Assembly: GCF_036370855.1 (NCBI RefSeq)
Contig: NC_088101.1
Span: forward strand, 68,013,559 to 68,077,558
Reading direction: 5' to 3'
Source: Dromaius novaehollandiae
Lineage: Eukaryota > Chordata > Aves > Casuariiformes > Dromaiidae
DNA: 64,000 nt
Below the pieces are notes generated by a model, which saw only the letters and a list, made by a program, of their open reading frames with translations, was not told the DNA's origin and searched no databases. The position numbers and the translations under genes are program-made. Below are positions 1 through 12,100 of this stretch, piece after piece; position 1 is the stretch's first letter, and each line of letters starts with the position of its first letter.

Positions 1-679
1 TCTGTGAGCCCTCTCTTTTACCACAATCAGATATATGCCAGGACTGCTTTTCCCTGCTACAGCTTCTAACCTTTCCCTTCATTCAAGGCAGAATGAAGAA
101 GCAGCAGCTGAGTGAAAAAAAGTGTTTGCACAAAATGATTCCAGTATGGAAAATTACCTGAATAACACAGACACACACAGGAAGTACCACTATTCAGTCA
201 AAAAAGGGCTCTTTTAGCTGCCCTGTCTTACTGAAGAGCATGTTAAAGAATGAAACAGAGCAAGTCAAGAAAATCGGACCATAAATCAGTAAAAACTTTT
301 TTTTCAGCTTACTCTAGAGGAAACATGTAGGCCTTGCGCCAGAGCAGGCAATCACAATCTCAGAACTTCAGCACTATCTTTTGAAGACGTGAACATTACA
401 TTTCTAACAGCTAATGATTATACATAAAGAAACAGAGCATGGACTTTGGTCTCTGTTGCTGTTAATCTGCTCCCATTCAGAAGCAAGCTGTTAACTAATA
501 GATTTTAAAAAGAAAGGAAATAACATGCTGAGAAGAAATGTTTGGAGGGGAGGGGTATATTTTGACTTAATACTACTTTCTTCAAACTATGCTATAATAT
601 CTGCCAGCATGATGCCAATAAATGTGTTCAGTGTTCTTGTCATTCCTGAACACAATCTTCAGGGAAAGCAGATAATTAC
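1..679. other. SLC34A2 intron 9 (partial)
   Basis: Intronic sequence following the donor at 679-678. I looked on the minus strand for the second SLC34 repeat (FIVQSSSVFTSA) and did not find it. No repeat is recognised. Confidence 0.8.
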
Positions 680-847
680 CAGTGTTGATTGTCTTCTTGA
701 TTACGCTCGCCACCTGTCCTTTAAGCACAGAGTTTAATAGCTTAACGATCATCACCAAACAGGAGCACAGAACAAGCAGGGACAAAGCCAGAAGGATGAG
801 ACCAATGGCAAGATCAGGCAGGTTTGCTTCTGCAAAGAGATGCCGGC
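680..847 (-). CDS. SLC34A2: SLC34A2 coding exon 9 (last exon in window)
   Basis: Completes a split cysteine codon, then [15 protein letters not shown], the membrane run [20 protein letters not shown] and [20 protein letters not shown]. Human has LPDLAVGTILLILSLLVLCG here. Acceptor TTTTTAG, donor CACTG|GTAATT; 168 bp, phases 1 to 1. The next exon (human DFPFPFAWLTGY and the second QSSS) is not found in bases 1-679, so it lies outside. Confidence 0.95.
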
Positions 848-3800
848 CTAAAAAAGAAAAGGAAGAGGAATCAGCCTAGCCACAGTCCTCCTTCTGACCG
901 CAAGCCCAGCTACGGTTTTCACATGCTCCCCTAAGAAAATGGGTCCAAAACACACATGGTTTGAGGGGAGGATGAAAGGAGTGAAAATGCTGCCTCTCTG
1001 GTTGTATAAAAGCTATGTCTGAGAGGGGCAACACACAAGAGGGGCTCTTGTATAAATATAAAATTATAAAATATGCTTATAAAACATACAGTGGGCAAAT
1101 GCGTAGGACAGGCTGGGTGACCTTGTGCAGCTTTGTGCAAGAGAGGGGAATAAAGGCTCAAGGAAATCTTGGTGCATTCCCAGCTGGGCTGGTGGATCAG
1201 CTCTTCCCCAGAGACGGCTGCGCACCTGCGAATGGCTGCTGGAAGTCCTCAGTGGCACACGTGGGATAGAGATATCCAAGAAACTGCTACAGCAAAGTAA
1301 CACAAAGTCACCCGAACAGCAAGAGCAACATGATACTGAGGACCTCATTTACTGACACCAGGGAGCATAGAAAGAGATCCATGTACAGCCAGATACAGCG
1401 ATGGTCTCAGTAACTCCAGCTGTATAACTGTAACAGAGCACAGGCTGCTCTGGCTGCACCCGCGGTTGTCCCACATATAAATGTACAAGCATGCATATAC
1501 CTGTGAAATGGCCTGTTAACGCCATTAAAAAGTTACATAACTCAGTAAAGACACTACCAAAGGAGAAGCAGTTCTACTACTTACATTTACTAATATATTC
1601 TGTTTCAGATACATTTTTGAGGGTCCACGTCCAGTTTCCTTCAGTCCAGCAGAGTTCAGGAGATGTGCAGTTTTCTGAAGGTGGAATTGTGACATTCTGC
1701 AGGGTCTAAAGGTTGCCAGACAAAGCAGATAGTTCAATCAGCTACATCCCTTCGCTAAAAGCTCATGCAAAGTTCTCCTAGGTTTTTCCTGCAATCAAGC
1801 ATTCATCAGCTGAGGACAGATTTGTAAGCAGGAGCCTAACTCGATGGTACCACTTTAATGACAAGACAAAATTTTTTGTGCTAATTACAATTATTATGAT
1901 TAGCATTAGTATAACTGAGTCAAGCCTGAGTTCCCATTCATACCACAAAACACTCTTGCTAATAAGAGACCTAGCTCACAGCCCAGGCACATGATGTTAT
2001 GCCGCTGGGTCCATCAGCCCTTTCGCAGATTAAGAAACTAGGGAACAGGTTGCTGGCTGAACTGCACTCCCCTACAACAACGGTTACCAGTCAAATGTAC
2101 TGTGAAGCACACTGCTGAACAGGAGGTATCTTTAAGAAGAATTTCATTGATTCTCTTTTCCAGAAATGGGGTGAAAGAAATCATATTCTGTTGCTGGGCA
2201 CTGCCTGTGGAGAGCCACATGCACTTTCCTCCTCTAGCTGATGCAGAATGATCCACAATGGGCAAAGCCAGGAGTGGAACCAGTGTCCCCCACATCTTCA
2301 TTGAGGAGCCTAATCACTGGCCTACCCAAGCACATCAGCCTTTACAAATAAAACACAGTATTGCTTCTTGCTGTCTTGAAATTCTTCCAGATACTTTAGT
2401 TTCAAAGCAGGTCAACAGGTTTATTCCTATACTAACAAAAAAAAAGGGAGGGGGGGAGGACACAAATTTCTCCCTGTCATAAGTCTGTTTAATCACCCCA
2501 CCAAGTTGAATTCAAAACTGTAGGTGTTTCATGTGTTCTTGTAATTTGACTATGTGCATGGGCAGCAGTTACATAGCCGCAATACAAACACATACAGAAA
2601 AACTGTATTGCACCTACCCTTTCTGTGCAGTTGCTTATCTTGTAAGAGTGGGGAGACTAGAGGAGGAGTGGGGAGGAAGGAGTGAGGCTCAGACCTCACT
2701 GGGAGTTAGGCTTTGCCTGCCAAAGTGCTAGCTGGGGAACTCCAAGCAGTACACGTGCATAAGCACGCTGCTTCACCCGAGATGAAATACCTCATCTGGG
2801 TAACCTGAGCAGAGCTCCATGTTAGTGCAGCTCCGCTCCTGGCACTATCTCCCAAGCTAGCGTTTCCCTGGCCATCCAGCTCGTCATTTCATAGGAGCTG
2901 GGCTCCTCTAAAAACCCAAGCACTTAATTTTAATTTCTCAGCTACGTGACCCTAAGTATCTTCTGCCTTGGGACTTTACGAATTACTTTTATTTGTCTAA
3001 TAACAAGTGGAAGTCTCTTTAGAGATCCAAGGGCTATTTAATGCTCTAATTGTTAGTTAGCAGAAGAACACAAACCAAACACTTACTCCATAGTCTACCA
3101 AAATATTCATTAATGTCAATCTGAGCAACAGATGCCTTCAAGCTGCAGTGTTGCTTGGGTGAAGAGCAACAGGATTTAGCCCCACAGAGGCTTTGCCTGA
3201 GGGCAGTTTTCCAAGAAAGCTGAAATAACCAAGTGCCAGCAAATCACCCTGTCAGGCGTAAGCCCAAAGCTGGTTAGATCAGATAGATAAGTAGTGGGTG
3301 AAAAATGATTTTATTGTGGCCATATTGCAGAATTTTTCCACTTTCAGGGAGTCAGTAGGAGTATCAGGGTTTAAAGGCATTTGGATTTGAAAGGAGTGAA
3401 AGGCTTGGTTCCAAACTGCCAGCTCTGATAAGCAAGGGGCTGCATGGTACTAAAAGCAACCAGGTCATGCTCACCACTGGCATGACATGCTTGGTTTAAG
3501 TGGAGCAAAAACTACATTAAATTGTTTTCATTCTTTTTCTGCTGCAAAAAAATACTCATTTAAAAATCTAATTTCACAATCCTATAATAAGGAGTGTCAA
3601 CTACAGATCAGTGATACATTTCCTGAGGAGCCTAACAACTAATTTAACGTACTACTCACCGTGTTAGTTTCCGTTACGCACCAAATCTTTACCAGGCTTT
3701 TGTTTTTTGCAGATTCATCATTTGTAGCAATTGCATTTATTACTGATTTATCAAGCTAAAGGGGTTAAAAAAAAATCATTATTCTAACTTGCATCACATA

Positions 3801-6800
3801 TTTCTGCTCACCTCTACTCAGATAACTCCCTTCGGAAGCAAGATGCCTGCTCAAACATGCAAGGTCTACATGACCATCTCTGTTGCTGGGCCTGCTGCCC
3901 AACTGGGAGGGGATTTACTCACAGAGAAAGGTACCGCTCTGCACACACAAGCACTCATAATATGCCTCAGTCTCCTCAAATCACCTGCCCCCCCATCTTA
4001 CCCACCCTGTTGAAACAACTACACTGCCACTTCTGCCTGACTCTAAGTGTTTACTGTCATTTATTTGGAGCTGTGAGCTCCTCTGGTCTCCAGCTGCCCC
4101 TCCAGAGTGGTGTGAGTTTCCAAAAATTTCTGTGTCATCTCTTCGAGGCCTGTGCAGATCTTCTTGCTATGCTAGGGTGTCTCAAATATCTGCCAATGTC
4201 TAGGCAACAGGTTGCCATCCCATGTGTCTGCCTTCAATCTGCCTTCCCAGTCCTCCTAGTTAGGTTTATTAAGGTGAAATTTGGGGGAAATAGAAACAGG
4301 AGATATGGAGCTGTGGCTTTATGAAATGTGAATAAAAGAAAGAATCCATCTGCTAATGAGCTTTAACCCCAAGGACCCAGAGAAGTTTGACTAGTTGTAA
4401 CAACCAAATAAGCAGTTTCAACTGAAGTGAGAGAGAGCCTACCTCAATGATAAGCTTTGTAAAAGGGTCTGTGATAACTTTTAGTAGCTCAGGGGCATCA
4501 TCGCCACTTTCAAGATGAAAAGACTCAACTATAACATTGGTGAGATGGTAAAGATAACCAGAAATAACTTCGATGGGCAGCAATGCAAACACAGCAAGCC
4601 AGTTAAAGAAATCATGGATTGTAGCTCCAGCAAAGGCCCTGCAAGAGGAAATTAAAACACAGAGCTGCTTTTAATTGAACAACATATGCACAATATTAAT
4701 TAGATATGAAACCACAGGGGTGAGAAAGAAGCCCATTTCAAGATGGGAATTATTTCATATCTAGGGTCACAGAAGAAGACACTTGCTTTGTTACAGAGCA
4801 CTAATTTTTCTGCACAAGGTGTCCAAGTGAAAGAACCAGCCAAGGGACTGAAACAAGACGAACTAGAAAAGACAAAACAAAGTAATCCATTACAGAAGAC
4901 TGCCAAGACTACTTGACTGACGAGTGAAGTCGTTGTACAGCCTCCATCTGTTTTGCCTCTCGCCCCTTCTTCTTGCGTATGTAATGCTTAACCAGCTGTC
5001 GCCCCAGGAGCTGTTCTCCCTGCCCCGTGCAGGAAGATGCTCTTTGTAGCCCTCTCACGTGTTCCTCCAAACCCCTACTGTACTTCTCCCTCCCAGATTC
5101 CTTTCCATAGCCTGGACAGGCACAGCTGTTGCATCAGGGCAATCTTTCCTTGTTCTTAATAGCTTCTTAGAGTCCTCTTAGTTCTGTGCAATCTGCCTCT
5201 ATTTGTTTTACAATGTAACTCCTCAAATCAAGTGCTGTGAAGGAAGAGGAAACATTCCTTGAAATGCTAATCCTGTAACTTTGGCTCCCAATGACAAATT
5301 GCTTGAGGGGGAACATTCAGAGCAGACCAGCAGAATTGACAGTGCTACCACAGAGAAAATATTTTAATCATTAATGGTCACCGGGTTTTTTTCCTTTTTT
5401 GCTGCCCAGATAATAATAAGCTACTTTGACACTGCCATTTAAGTGACAAAGACTAGCAAAATGAAAGATTCAGGACAGTAAAACTCAGAGAAATATGCTT
5501 TTGGCTAGGTGCATTTCATATGTCTGGTTTTGTCATGAATAACAAGGTACCAAAGTCTCATATCCCTCCCAAGTTTACTGCCTATCTCCAGTAAGCTATA
5601 AGCTCTCTCAGTATTGCTGTCAAGTGACAATCTAAAACTTGTCACGTATATATTTGATAGTGGAAATATTAATTTCCCTATGCTTATCAGATCTTCCTTA
5701 CTGTGAACTTCAAAAACCTTGAAAGTTCAAGGTCTCTCTTAAGGATAGTAAACAACAGGTCAAAATTAGTGTAATATTAACTTTCTGCACAATCCTCCCA
5801 TAATAGATAACGAAAGGTAGGTGGAATAGTGGGAGCAGTTTGAAAATTTATCTTTCTGTGAGAGCCTATTAAAAATGGCAGACTTACTTACAAAACACAA
5901 ACCTTTTAAAGGAACCCAGTATGCTTTTCTTCAATTATATGAAGCCATATATCTATACAGCATTATACTTTGACTATAATGGCACATATGTGAGGAATGA
6001 TGACAACTTAGAACTTGCTATCCTTTCAAAGCTGATGGTTTATGAAGCAGAATATTACAGAATTGCCATCATTATTTCTGATGGCAAAGCAAAATAGGAC
6101 CTGTTTTTCACCTTCATTGAGATAAGTGGTAAAATGCTAAATGACTTAAATTTGCTGCATTAATAGGTCATTAAAGCTGCTTTAGAAGTCTGCTTGCAAC
6201 TTTTCTAACCAGACATTCAAATTTTGGACAACAGAATGGCTGAATGGCTGTAATAGTGACAGGGAATACAGACGAAAATAAGCTTTCAGAGCCAGAGTTT
6301 AAGTACAGTACCTTCTAAATTCATTCCTGTCCCCAGCTTGCATAAGTGCCACAATTGTGTTTGTGACCGAAGTGCCAATGTTCGCCCCCATTATGATAGG
6401 AATAGCCGATTGAACAGTCAGCACTAGAAAGCAGAAAATGAAGCACTGAATGAAAGAATTAGAGCATCAGCAAACTATTTGGTCTAGTGAAAATTAACAT
6501 CTATTAATGTCATAGGGACCATGATTTCCCTTGACACCAGTGGGATTAGGCACTCTGATCCAGATATGTTTGCTTTAATACAGCCCTATGGGAAGGTAGT
6601 ACCAGCCTGGTGACCCTCACTGAACCTGCAGCACATGGTTATCTCCCTTCACTGCATGGTAAGGGACCAGATTAAGAGAAAGTCTCTTCTTTCCCAGGCA
6701 TTATCCTACTTATTGCAGAATTTTGAAATGATGCCACAAAAACAAATGACGTTCAGTAACTGGTTAACATGAGGAACATATGCAGATACTTCAAAAGCTA

Positions 6801-9146
6801 ATGCATTCAATGCCAAAGGATCCAATGCTTTTCATTACAGTTATGGACACCTTTTTCTGCATGGCATTCATTTTAAAAATTCTTTTATAATTTGATATCA
6901 GAGCAACAGCTGTGAAAATCTTTTCCTGCAGTCCTGATTCTCATACCCAAAGTTTCTACAATTTCAAGAAAGGTGGGGGTGCACCCTGCACCATGATTTA
7001 CGGGTGATCTCTAGTAAGATACTGTAACCGGACTTACACGTGGAGGACACCATGCTGACCACAATAGATGAAGAAGTGCTGGAGCTCTGGACCATAACAG
7101 TCACCAGAACCCCAATCACCAATCCTGCAACTGGATTAGACAACACGGAGTCATCTTGAAAAATGTCCCCTGCTGCTTTACCTATGAAAACATATTCTTA
7201 GAGTCAGGGAAGTGCCAGGTAAAATTAATAGGAATTAGCAGAGCATTTGATTAAAGAACATTCAACCATTTAAAATGATATGTATGTGGCCATGCTCTCC
7301 AGCTGAAAGATGGGACAAGGTGAGGTGGCCCAGCGATCTTAAATTCAGGTCCTGAACTCTCAGCTTCTCAGATATCAGAGAATATTTTATATTCTTTCAT
7401 TTCAGCAACTGAAAAAGCTCTAGTGAGCTCTGCAGAGAACTGTATATAACCACTGCCATCAAAGGAAAGACTATAGAATTCAAATACAGATTCAAATGCT
7501 ATTCTATTACTGCCTTAATGTTTTTGGTTACTACCAAAAACTACTTCAATAATTCTGAGTAAGTCAGTGCCCATTTCTGTTTCTATAGTTTTTTGTGGTG
7601 CTAAAAATCCAGAATAACTACACAGAAGCCCACATATTTCTCTGATTGCCACCTCTGAATCCATGAGCAAAATTTCACTCTTGGAGATAGGTAAATATAA
7701 AAAAATACATTTCAGTAGTTTTTATTTTCAAAGGATTTTTGAGGCATTTCAGTGCTGAATGCTTTGATCAAGGATGCAATTTTCTTATTTCTTCTTGTTG
7801 AAATGATTTTCACATGAAGCAGATTTATGCACAGGTGTGTTTGTGTGAACTGTCACTAAAGTATCAGGAACTTCCTAAGAAGTCCAGGCCAATAATCCCT
7901 AATGTCAACAGCACTTTGGAATTTGAGAAACAAAGGCCCCTTTCAAGGAAGGTCAATCTTCAATCAGAAATGCTTCTTTCTGAATCTATATCTGCATGTA
8001 TAAATCTATTAAGTACACTCTTGAAGATGGATGCTTCTAATCTGGTCACGCAGATGAGATTTACTGTCTTGTTCATAGTTTATTCTTGATATTTTAGAAG
8101 TATTTTCATACCTCCTACCAGTTGAAAAGCAGAACTCAGCACATCCAGGGAACACACGAATAAGTAGAGTAATCCAAGCAAGATGATAAACTTTCCTATC
8201 CCATACAATACACGGATGATTTTCCCTTTTCTATCCAGTTCTGCAAAACAAATAAATTATACATAAAAATGTGTTTGATGTATCCGGTGTTCTCTTTGGA
8301 ACAGTTTAGCGCTTCAGCAGAGACCAGGGAGTCAAGGACAGTGTTGTGACCCTAGTGTGTGATTAAACACAAAAGAATGTTCTTCTTAATCAAATTTTAA
8401 CTAACAAACCATCACAGTTAAAAGCTTTTGATACAACACAAAGGCTTTATGAAATCTGAGATTGACACTTGGTTTTACACATCTCTCCTAACTCAGTAAA
8501 GAAGAACTAATTGGAACCTGAAAATAAGATCATATTACTTTTGGATCATTTTCCATATATTTCCTCATGCTTTAAGTACAGTCAGCAGCATGATTTCCAG
8601 ATTCTTTTTATCTGAGCAAATGTAATATTTTACCGGTGGGGAAACTGACACAGGGAATGTAAAGCCTACATCTGGAAACCTGAGCACTCAGATCTGATAT
8701 TCAGTTCTCCAGAATCTATCACTTCAGAAAAACAATTAGACAAACAGAGTGGAAGTGATGAAAAAAGAAGGTAACTTGTACACTGAGAAATGGCTACCTG
8801 ACCACTTGACCCCAGTGTCCTGCAGCTCTGGCAGAGCCCATGGGTCGTCTTCTTCTGGCCTTGTCTCATCTATCAAGGCTATTGTGGAAAATGCAGGTTG
8901 AATTTCCCCTTTATTTCCAAGTGAAGCTACATTGCCTGATGAAATAGAACATAAAAAAAAGAATTAATTATCTTCAATCTTCCCCAAGAAGCCCCGAACT
9001 TGCATATTCCTGTAACTCACAGGTGAGCACACATTACCTTTATGATTTTCTCCTTCTTTTCCAGGCATGTTCTGGTTTTGTTTGGAAGAATCTCCTATAT
9101 AATTATTGGTTTCAGGCTTTTCCACCTCAGGCCAAGGAGCCATGAT
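680..9146 (-). CDS. SLC34A2: SLC34A2, sodium-dependent phosphate transporter NaPi-IIb (5' nine coding exons; gene continues left of window)
   Basis: Electrogenic Na+/phosphate cotransporter of the apical membrane of gut, lung and other epithelia. Nine exons join in frame (9143-9038, 8935-8798, 8240-8112, 7181-7038, 6423-6312, 4638-4443, 3755-3660, 1705-1585, 847-680), giving about 403 residues of a family usually near 690. Visible in order: a hydrophilic N-terminus starting [11 protein letters not shown], close to human MAPWPEL; a first membrane segment (about residues 90-120, [18 protein letters not shown]); the first family QSSST motif at residues 156-160; [24 protein letters not shown]; then a large extracellular loop with several N-glycosylation sequons and conserved cysteines; then the next membrane segment, stopping at KKTINT. 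The second QSSS repeat and the cysteine-rich C-terminus are not in the window. The ATG at 9143 has a strong Kozak context (A at -3, G at +4). SLC34A1 and SLC34A3 are less likely, given the N-terminus and the ANAPC4 synteny. Every intron has GT-AG ends and there are no internal stops. Confidence 0.97.
1585..1705 (-). CDS. SLC34A2: SLC34A2 coding exon 8 (glycosylated loop)
   Basis: Encodes [20 protein letters not shown], then [20 protein letters not shown]. Four sequons (NVT, NCT, NWT, NVS) plus the NCTSP-LCWT cysteine pair mark it as the NaPi-IIb glycosylated loop; human has NCTSPSLCWTDG here. Acceptor CAACCTTTAG, donor AAAT|GTAAGT; 121 bp, phases 0 to 1. A longer reading in another frame across this exon is a shadow. 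Confidence 0.94.
3660..3755 (-). CDS. SLC34A2: SLC34A2 coding exon 7 (extracellular loop)
   Basis: Encodes [20 protein letters not shown] then [22 protein letters not shown] is identical to human NaPi-IIb and its cysteine is conserved in the family. Acceptor CCCTTTAG, donor ACACG|GTGAGT; exactly 96 bp, phase 0 at both ends. Confidence 0.95.
4443..4638 (-). CDS. SLC34A2: SLC34A2 coding exon 6
   Basis: Encodes [40 protein letters not shown] and [20 protein letters not shown], ending KLIIE: a membrane segment and the start of the large extracellular loop. Human NaPi-IIb has the same DAPDLLKVITKPFTKLIVQ order. Acceptor TCCTCTTGCAG, donor GAG|GTAGGC; 196 bp, phases 2 to 0. Confidence 0.97.
6312..6423 (-). 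CDS. SLC34A2: SLC34A2 coding exon 5
   Basis: Encodes [20 protein letters not shown], then [16 protein letters not shown], a highly conserved SLC34 block. Acceptor CTTTCTAG, donor AGAAG|GTACTG; 112 bp, phases 1 to 2. It completes the SLLTV sequence split from the preceding exon. Confidence 0.96.
7038..7181 (-). CDS. SLC34A2: SLC34A2 coding exon 4 (QSSST motif)
   Basis: Encodes [20 protein letters not shown] followed by [14 protein letters not shown]. The QSSST motif belongs to the first of the two inverted repeats that form the substrate and sodium sites in SLC34 proteins. Acceptor TTTTCATAG, donor ACGT|GTAAGT. Using this donor restores the SSTLLTV reading across the junction. 144 bp, phases 1 to 1. 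Confidence 0.97.
8112..8240 (-). CDS. SLC34A2: SLC34A2 coding exon 3 (first membrane segment)
   Basis: Encodes [18 protein letters not shown], the hydrophobic run [17 protein letters not shown] and SSAFQLVGG, the first transmembrane span and its exit. Acceptor GTTTTGCAG, donor GGAG|GTATGA; 129 bp, phases 1 to 1. Confidence 0.96.
8798..8935 (-). CDS. SLC34A2: SLC34A2 coding exon 2
   Basis: Encodes the rest of the cytosolic N-terminus. [10 protein letters not shown] and [17 protein letters not shown] match human NaPi-IIb TLIDEPTEVDDPWNLPTLQDSGIKWS position by position. Acceptor ATCAG|GC, donor TCAG|GTAGCC; 138 bp, phases 1 to 1. Confidence 0.95.
9038..9146 (-). CDS. SLC34A2: SLC34A2 first coding exon (ATG at 9143)
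   Basis: A TTTGTTAGTCACAG acceptor is followed by three 5' UTR bases and ATGG. The exon encodes [15 protein letters not shown] and continues to ENHK, with donor AAAG|GTAATG. An acceptor directly before the start codon means at least one non-coding exon lies upstream, to the right. This is the cytosolic N-terminus. It ends in phase 1. Confidence 0.95.
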
Positions 9147-12100
9147 CTGTGACTAACAAAGTAGCGCTCATTAAAGTAAGTGTGTGTGCAGCCAAAATAT
9201 TCAACTCGCAACAAGGTATGCAAGAAACATGATTGTTTCTAAGAGAAAAAGAGATGGAAATGGAGTGGAAACAATTTGTCTTTGAACACAGTTTTTTTTA
9301 TTACTCTTTACGAATTATTCCTTTATTTGTGAAATTGCTATCTCTATTATTTACAGAATCACACAATTGATTTATTTGTGCAATTTACACAATTTTTAGA
9401 AATTATTTCCATCTCATGCTTGTATTTTTGTTTAATTTTAACTGTCATGAAAGCAAAGATTCCACTGCTTTCCAAACCGTATTTTATTAATTAATTTTAT
9501 CTCCTTTCAGCAAAAACTCAGATGACTCTTCTACTTTTTCCATCCTCTGGTTTTAACTGACCTCTTGTACCAAAGTAGGATTTCAATATACAGACCCTAG
9601 CAAAGAAAGTTAGAAAATTCTTCCCTAAAGTCTTGCCTGATCTGGGCTATGCATGCTAAAAATAATCTTCTTGTTGCTTTTACTGGTTCATTTTCATGGT
9701 AACATAAAGGGGAATGTGGCCCTAGATAAGTTGAAGGAAGTCCCCAGAATTTCAAGTACCTCTTGCCAGGATCCGTGCTGAACAGCTGGATAAGGGTGTG
9801 ATTAAAAGAGCAATGGCCCTTTGCGAGTCTGCCGAAAACGCCCATGGTTGATGCTGTAAATGAAGCTGAAATAGCAGTAGCACCAGTGGGAAACTTCTGG
9901 CTCACCCATTCATTGCGGGTTCTGTGCCTGAACCTCTTCCTTCCTGAGGTTCTTTGAGCACATTTGGCAGGTTGGGCATTACATGCATCATAATATTATT
10001 CAATAACATAAAAATTATAAATCATGTGGCCAAATCTTGCTGACCTAACAAAAGCACAGGTAAAAGTAAACGTAACAAATCTAGCCCAGGCACAAGCAGA
10101 GGAGATAGCTATTTCTTGAACCAAAACCTGGAAAAGCCATAATATTTACTTGGCCAATGTTGGGAGCTAGAGGGAGGGACGTGAAAGGGGAGCAAGGAGA
10201 CCATGGGGAGCCGTGGCAATGTCATATTTCCATCCTGGACTGTTAACCTTTAGGGCAGGCTTGTAAGGTGGTTCGCTCAGCCAACAAGACTGAAAATTCA
10301 GGGGAAGGGATTGGAGAAGGGAACCCTACCCAGAAGAGCCTCACCCTCAGGTCTGCCTGGCAACACACAAATTAGTCTGTGCTGCTGGCAGAGCTTTGGC
10401 CTCTCCTGCAGCCAACACGTCTAGCACTGGTGGGGCTGAACCAGTGAGAGAATTTGTGTCCAGCCTCCAAGAGCCAGGATTAGAGTGGGTATCATGCTCC
10501 TGTAAACAAGGTTCAACTATGTTTAGCAGCCATTGTAAGGAAGTGTAATTAATCATTCATCTAATCATGATCCTTTATGTGGCTGATGTTGAAAACGTTT
10601 TGTCCCTGCCCACATCAATAGCCACACATCCTACTCCTGCGTTCAACTTTAGCTGGGAGACATGTCGCAGACAAACACTCATGTCTTACTGTAACGAAGC
10701 ATGCTATTGATTTATGGTCCTCCACGGAGAAAAGGATTTCTCCCTTTCCACACTAGTAGGAAAAATTATTCTGGAATCCCATTAATAAAAACTGTGCTTT
10801 TATACACCCATTGTCGGTGGCATAAGATCCATAGCAACTCCTAAGATATGCAGAGGAAGATCTCAAAACAGATGGAAGAAAATCACTCTTACTTGTTTCA
10901 ACAAGATTTTGCATTTGCTTTGAGCAAATTCTTATATTTTCATCTGTGCCAGAACAACCTCCAAGCCCCACCCATACCAGAACACCACAGTCTTGTTAAA
11001 CAAGTTGCATTTACGTATGTTCAGCATTTAAAGAGCTCCATATAAAAATAACTGCTCAGCATAGGTGCTTAACCGAAAGGCAACCATGAACATTCATTGG
11101 AAATTCAGATGTGAAGCTGCATTGGCAACATATTCCCACCATGGAGAGATGCAGAATATACTGAACAATACCAGCCTGAGAGATGCCAAAAGCTACTTTA
11201 ACAGCTCTTCTGTTACATTTATATTCAGCGTGGAAATGAAGGATTCAGCCTCCATCATTACAGAATGGAAACTGAACTGATGCATTTGCTAGAAAAAACA
11301 AAACTTGAAAACTTCAGTGGAGGATCTACCTCTGTTTCTCCAAAATAAACTCTCTTCATTGAAGAATTTAGCAATACATATTTTCACAGTAAGTGTCTCT
11401 GAGATTCCTGAGGTACTCAGGATCCCACAGGTACGTCATGTATTATTATTACTTCTGTTTTATGTGCTAAATACACTAGAATGAGAATTGAGCACCTCTA
11501 TGAAGGAAGCAGATGTTCTTTGTAAGTACATATATAAAACTATTCATGTGAGTCCTAATCAACCTCTGTTTTGGCAAGGTAGACTTGAACACCAGAGGTC
11601 CTAATCATATTTGCCTTGCGTATATGGGCTTGCAGTGGTATTACAATTCTGTGTGATTGGCATCAAGGACTGATGAAAATAGGATCACATAGATCCCTGA
11701 AGCATTACAAAGGCTGTCAACTTTCTTCAGATCCCAACTCTTGTTAAATGAAACAGCTGAGGAGATAATTTACAGCCACCTGATACTCTGGTTGTTAAGA
11801 GTCCTAGCCTCAGCTACTTGCTGTTAATTAATCTCCATGCTACACGGATAATCTACATTCTGAAATTTTCCCTCAGAGAATTTTTTCTTTCCCCAAAGAC
11901 AGACATCAATGTCTTGAAAAAAATATTCAGAAGAAAACTGGGATGCTGCAGCAGAGCAGAACAGTGGGATGACAAAGCTTACTGCATCAATTCCTGGCCC
12001 CTCGTATGAGCTGCAGCTTTGGAAAGGCTAATGTCAGATGCAGTAGGAAAGACCAACATCACTCTGTGCAAGATGTAAGTGACTATGCAAAAGGCAACAG

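Noticed and set aside
1525..1737. 70-codon minus-strand frame starting [13 protein letters not shown]
   Set aside because: Out of frame with the true SLC34A2 exon at 1585-1705, which reads [16 protein letters not shown].
3857..4324. 155-codon plus-strand open frame
   Set aside because: Lies in the SLC34A2 intron between exons 6 and 7, antisense to the gene, with no recognisable motif or codon pattern.
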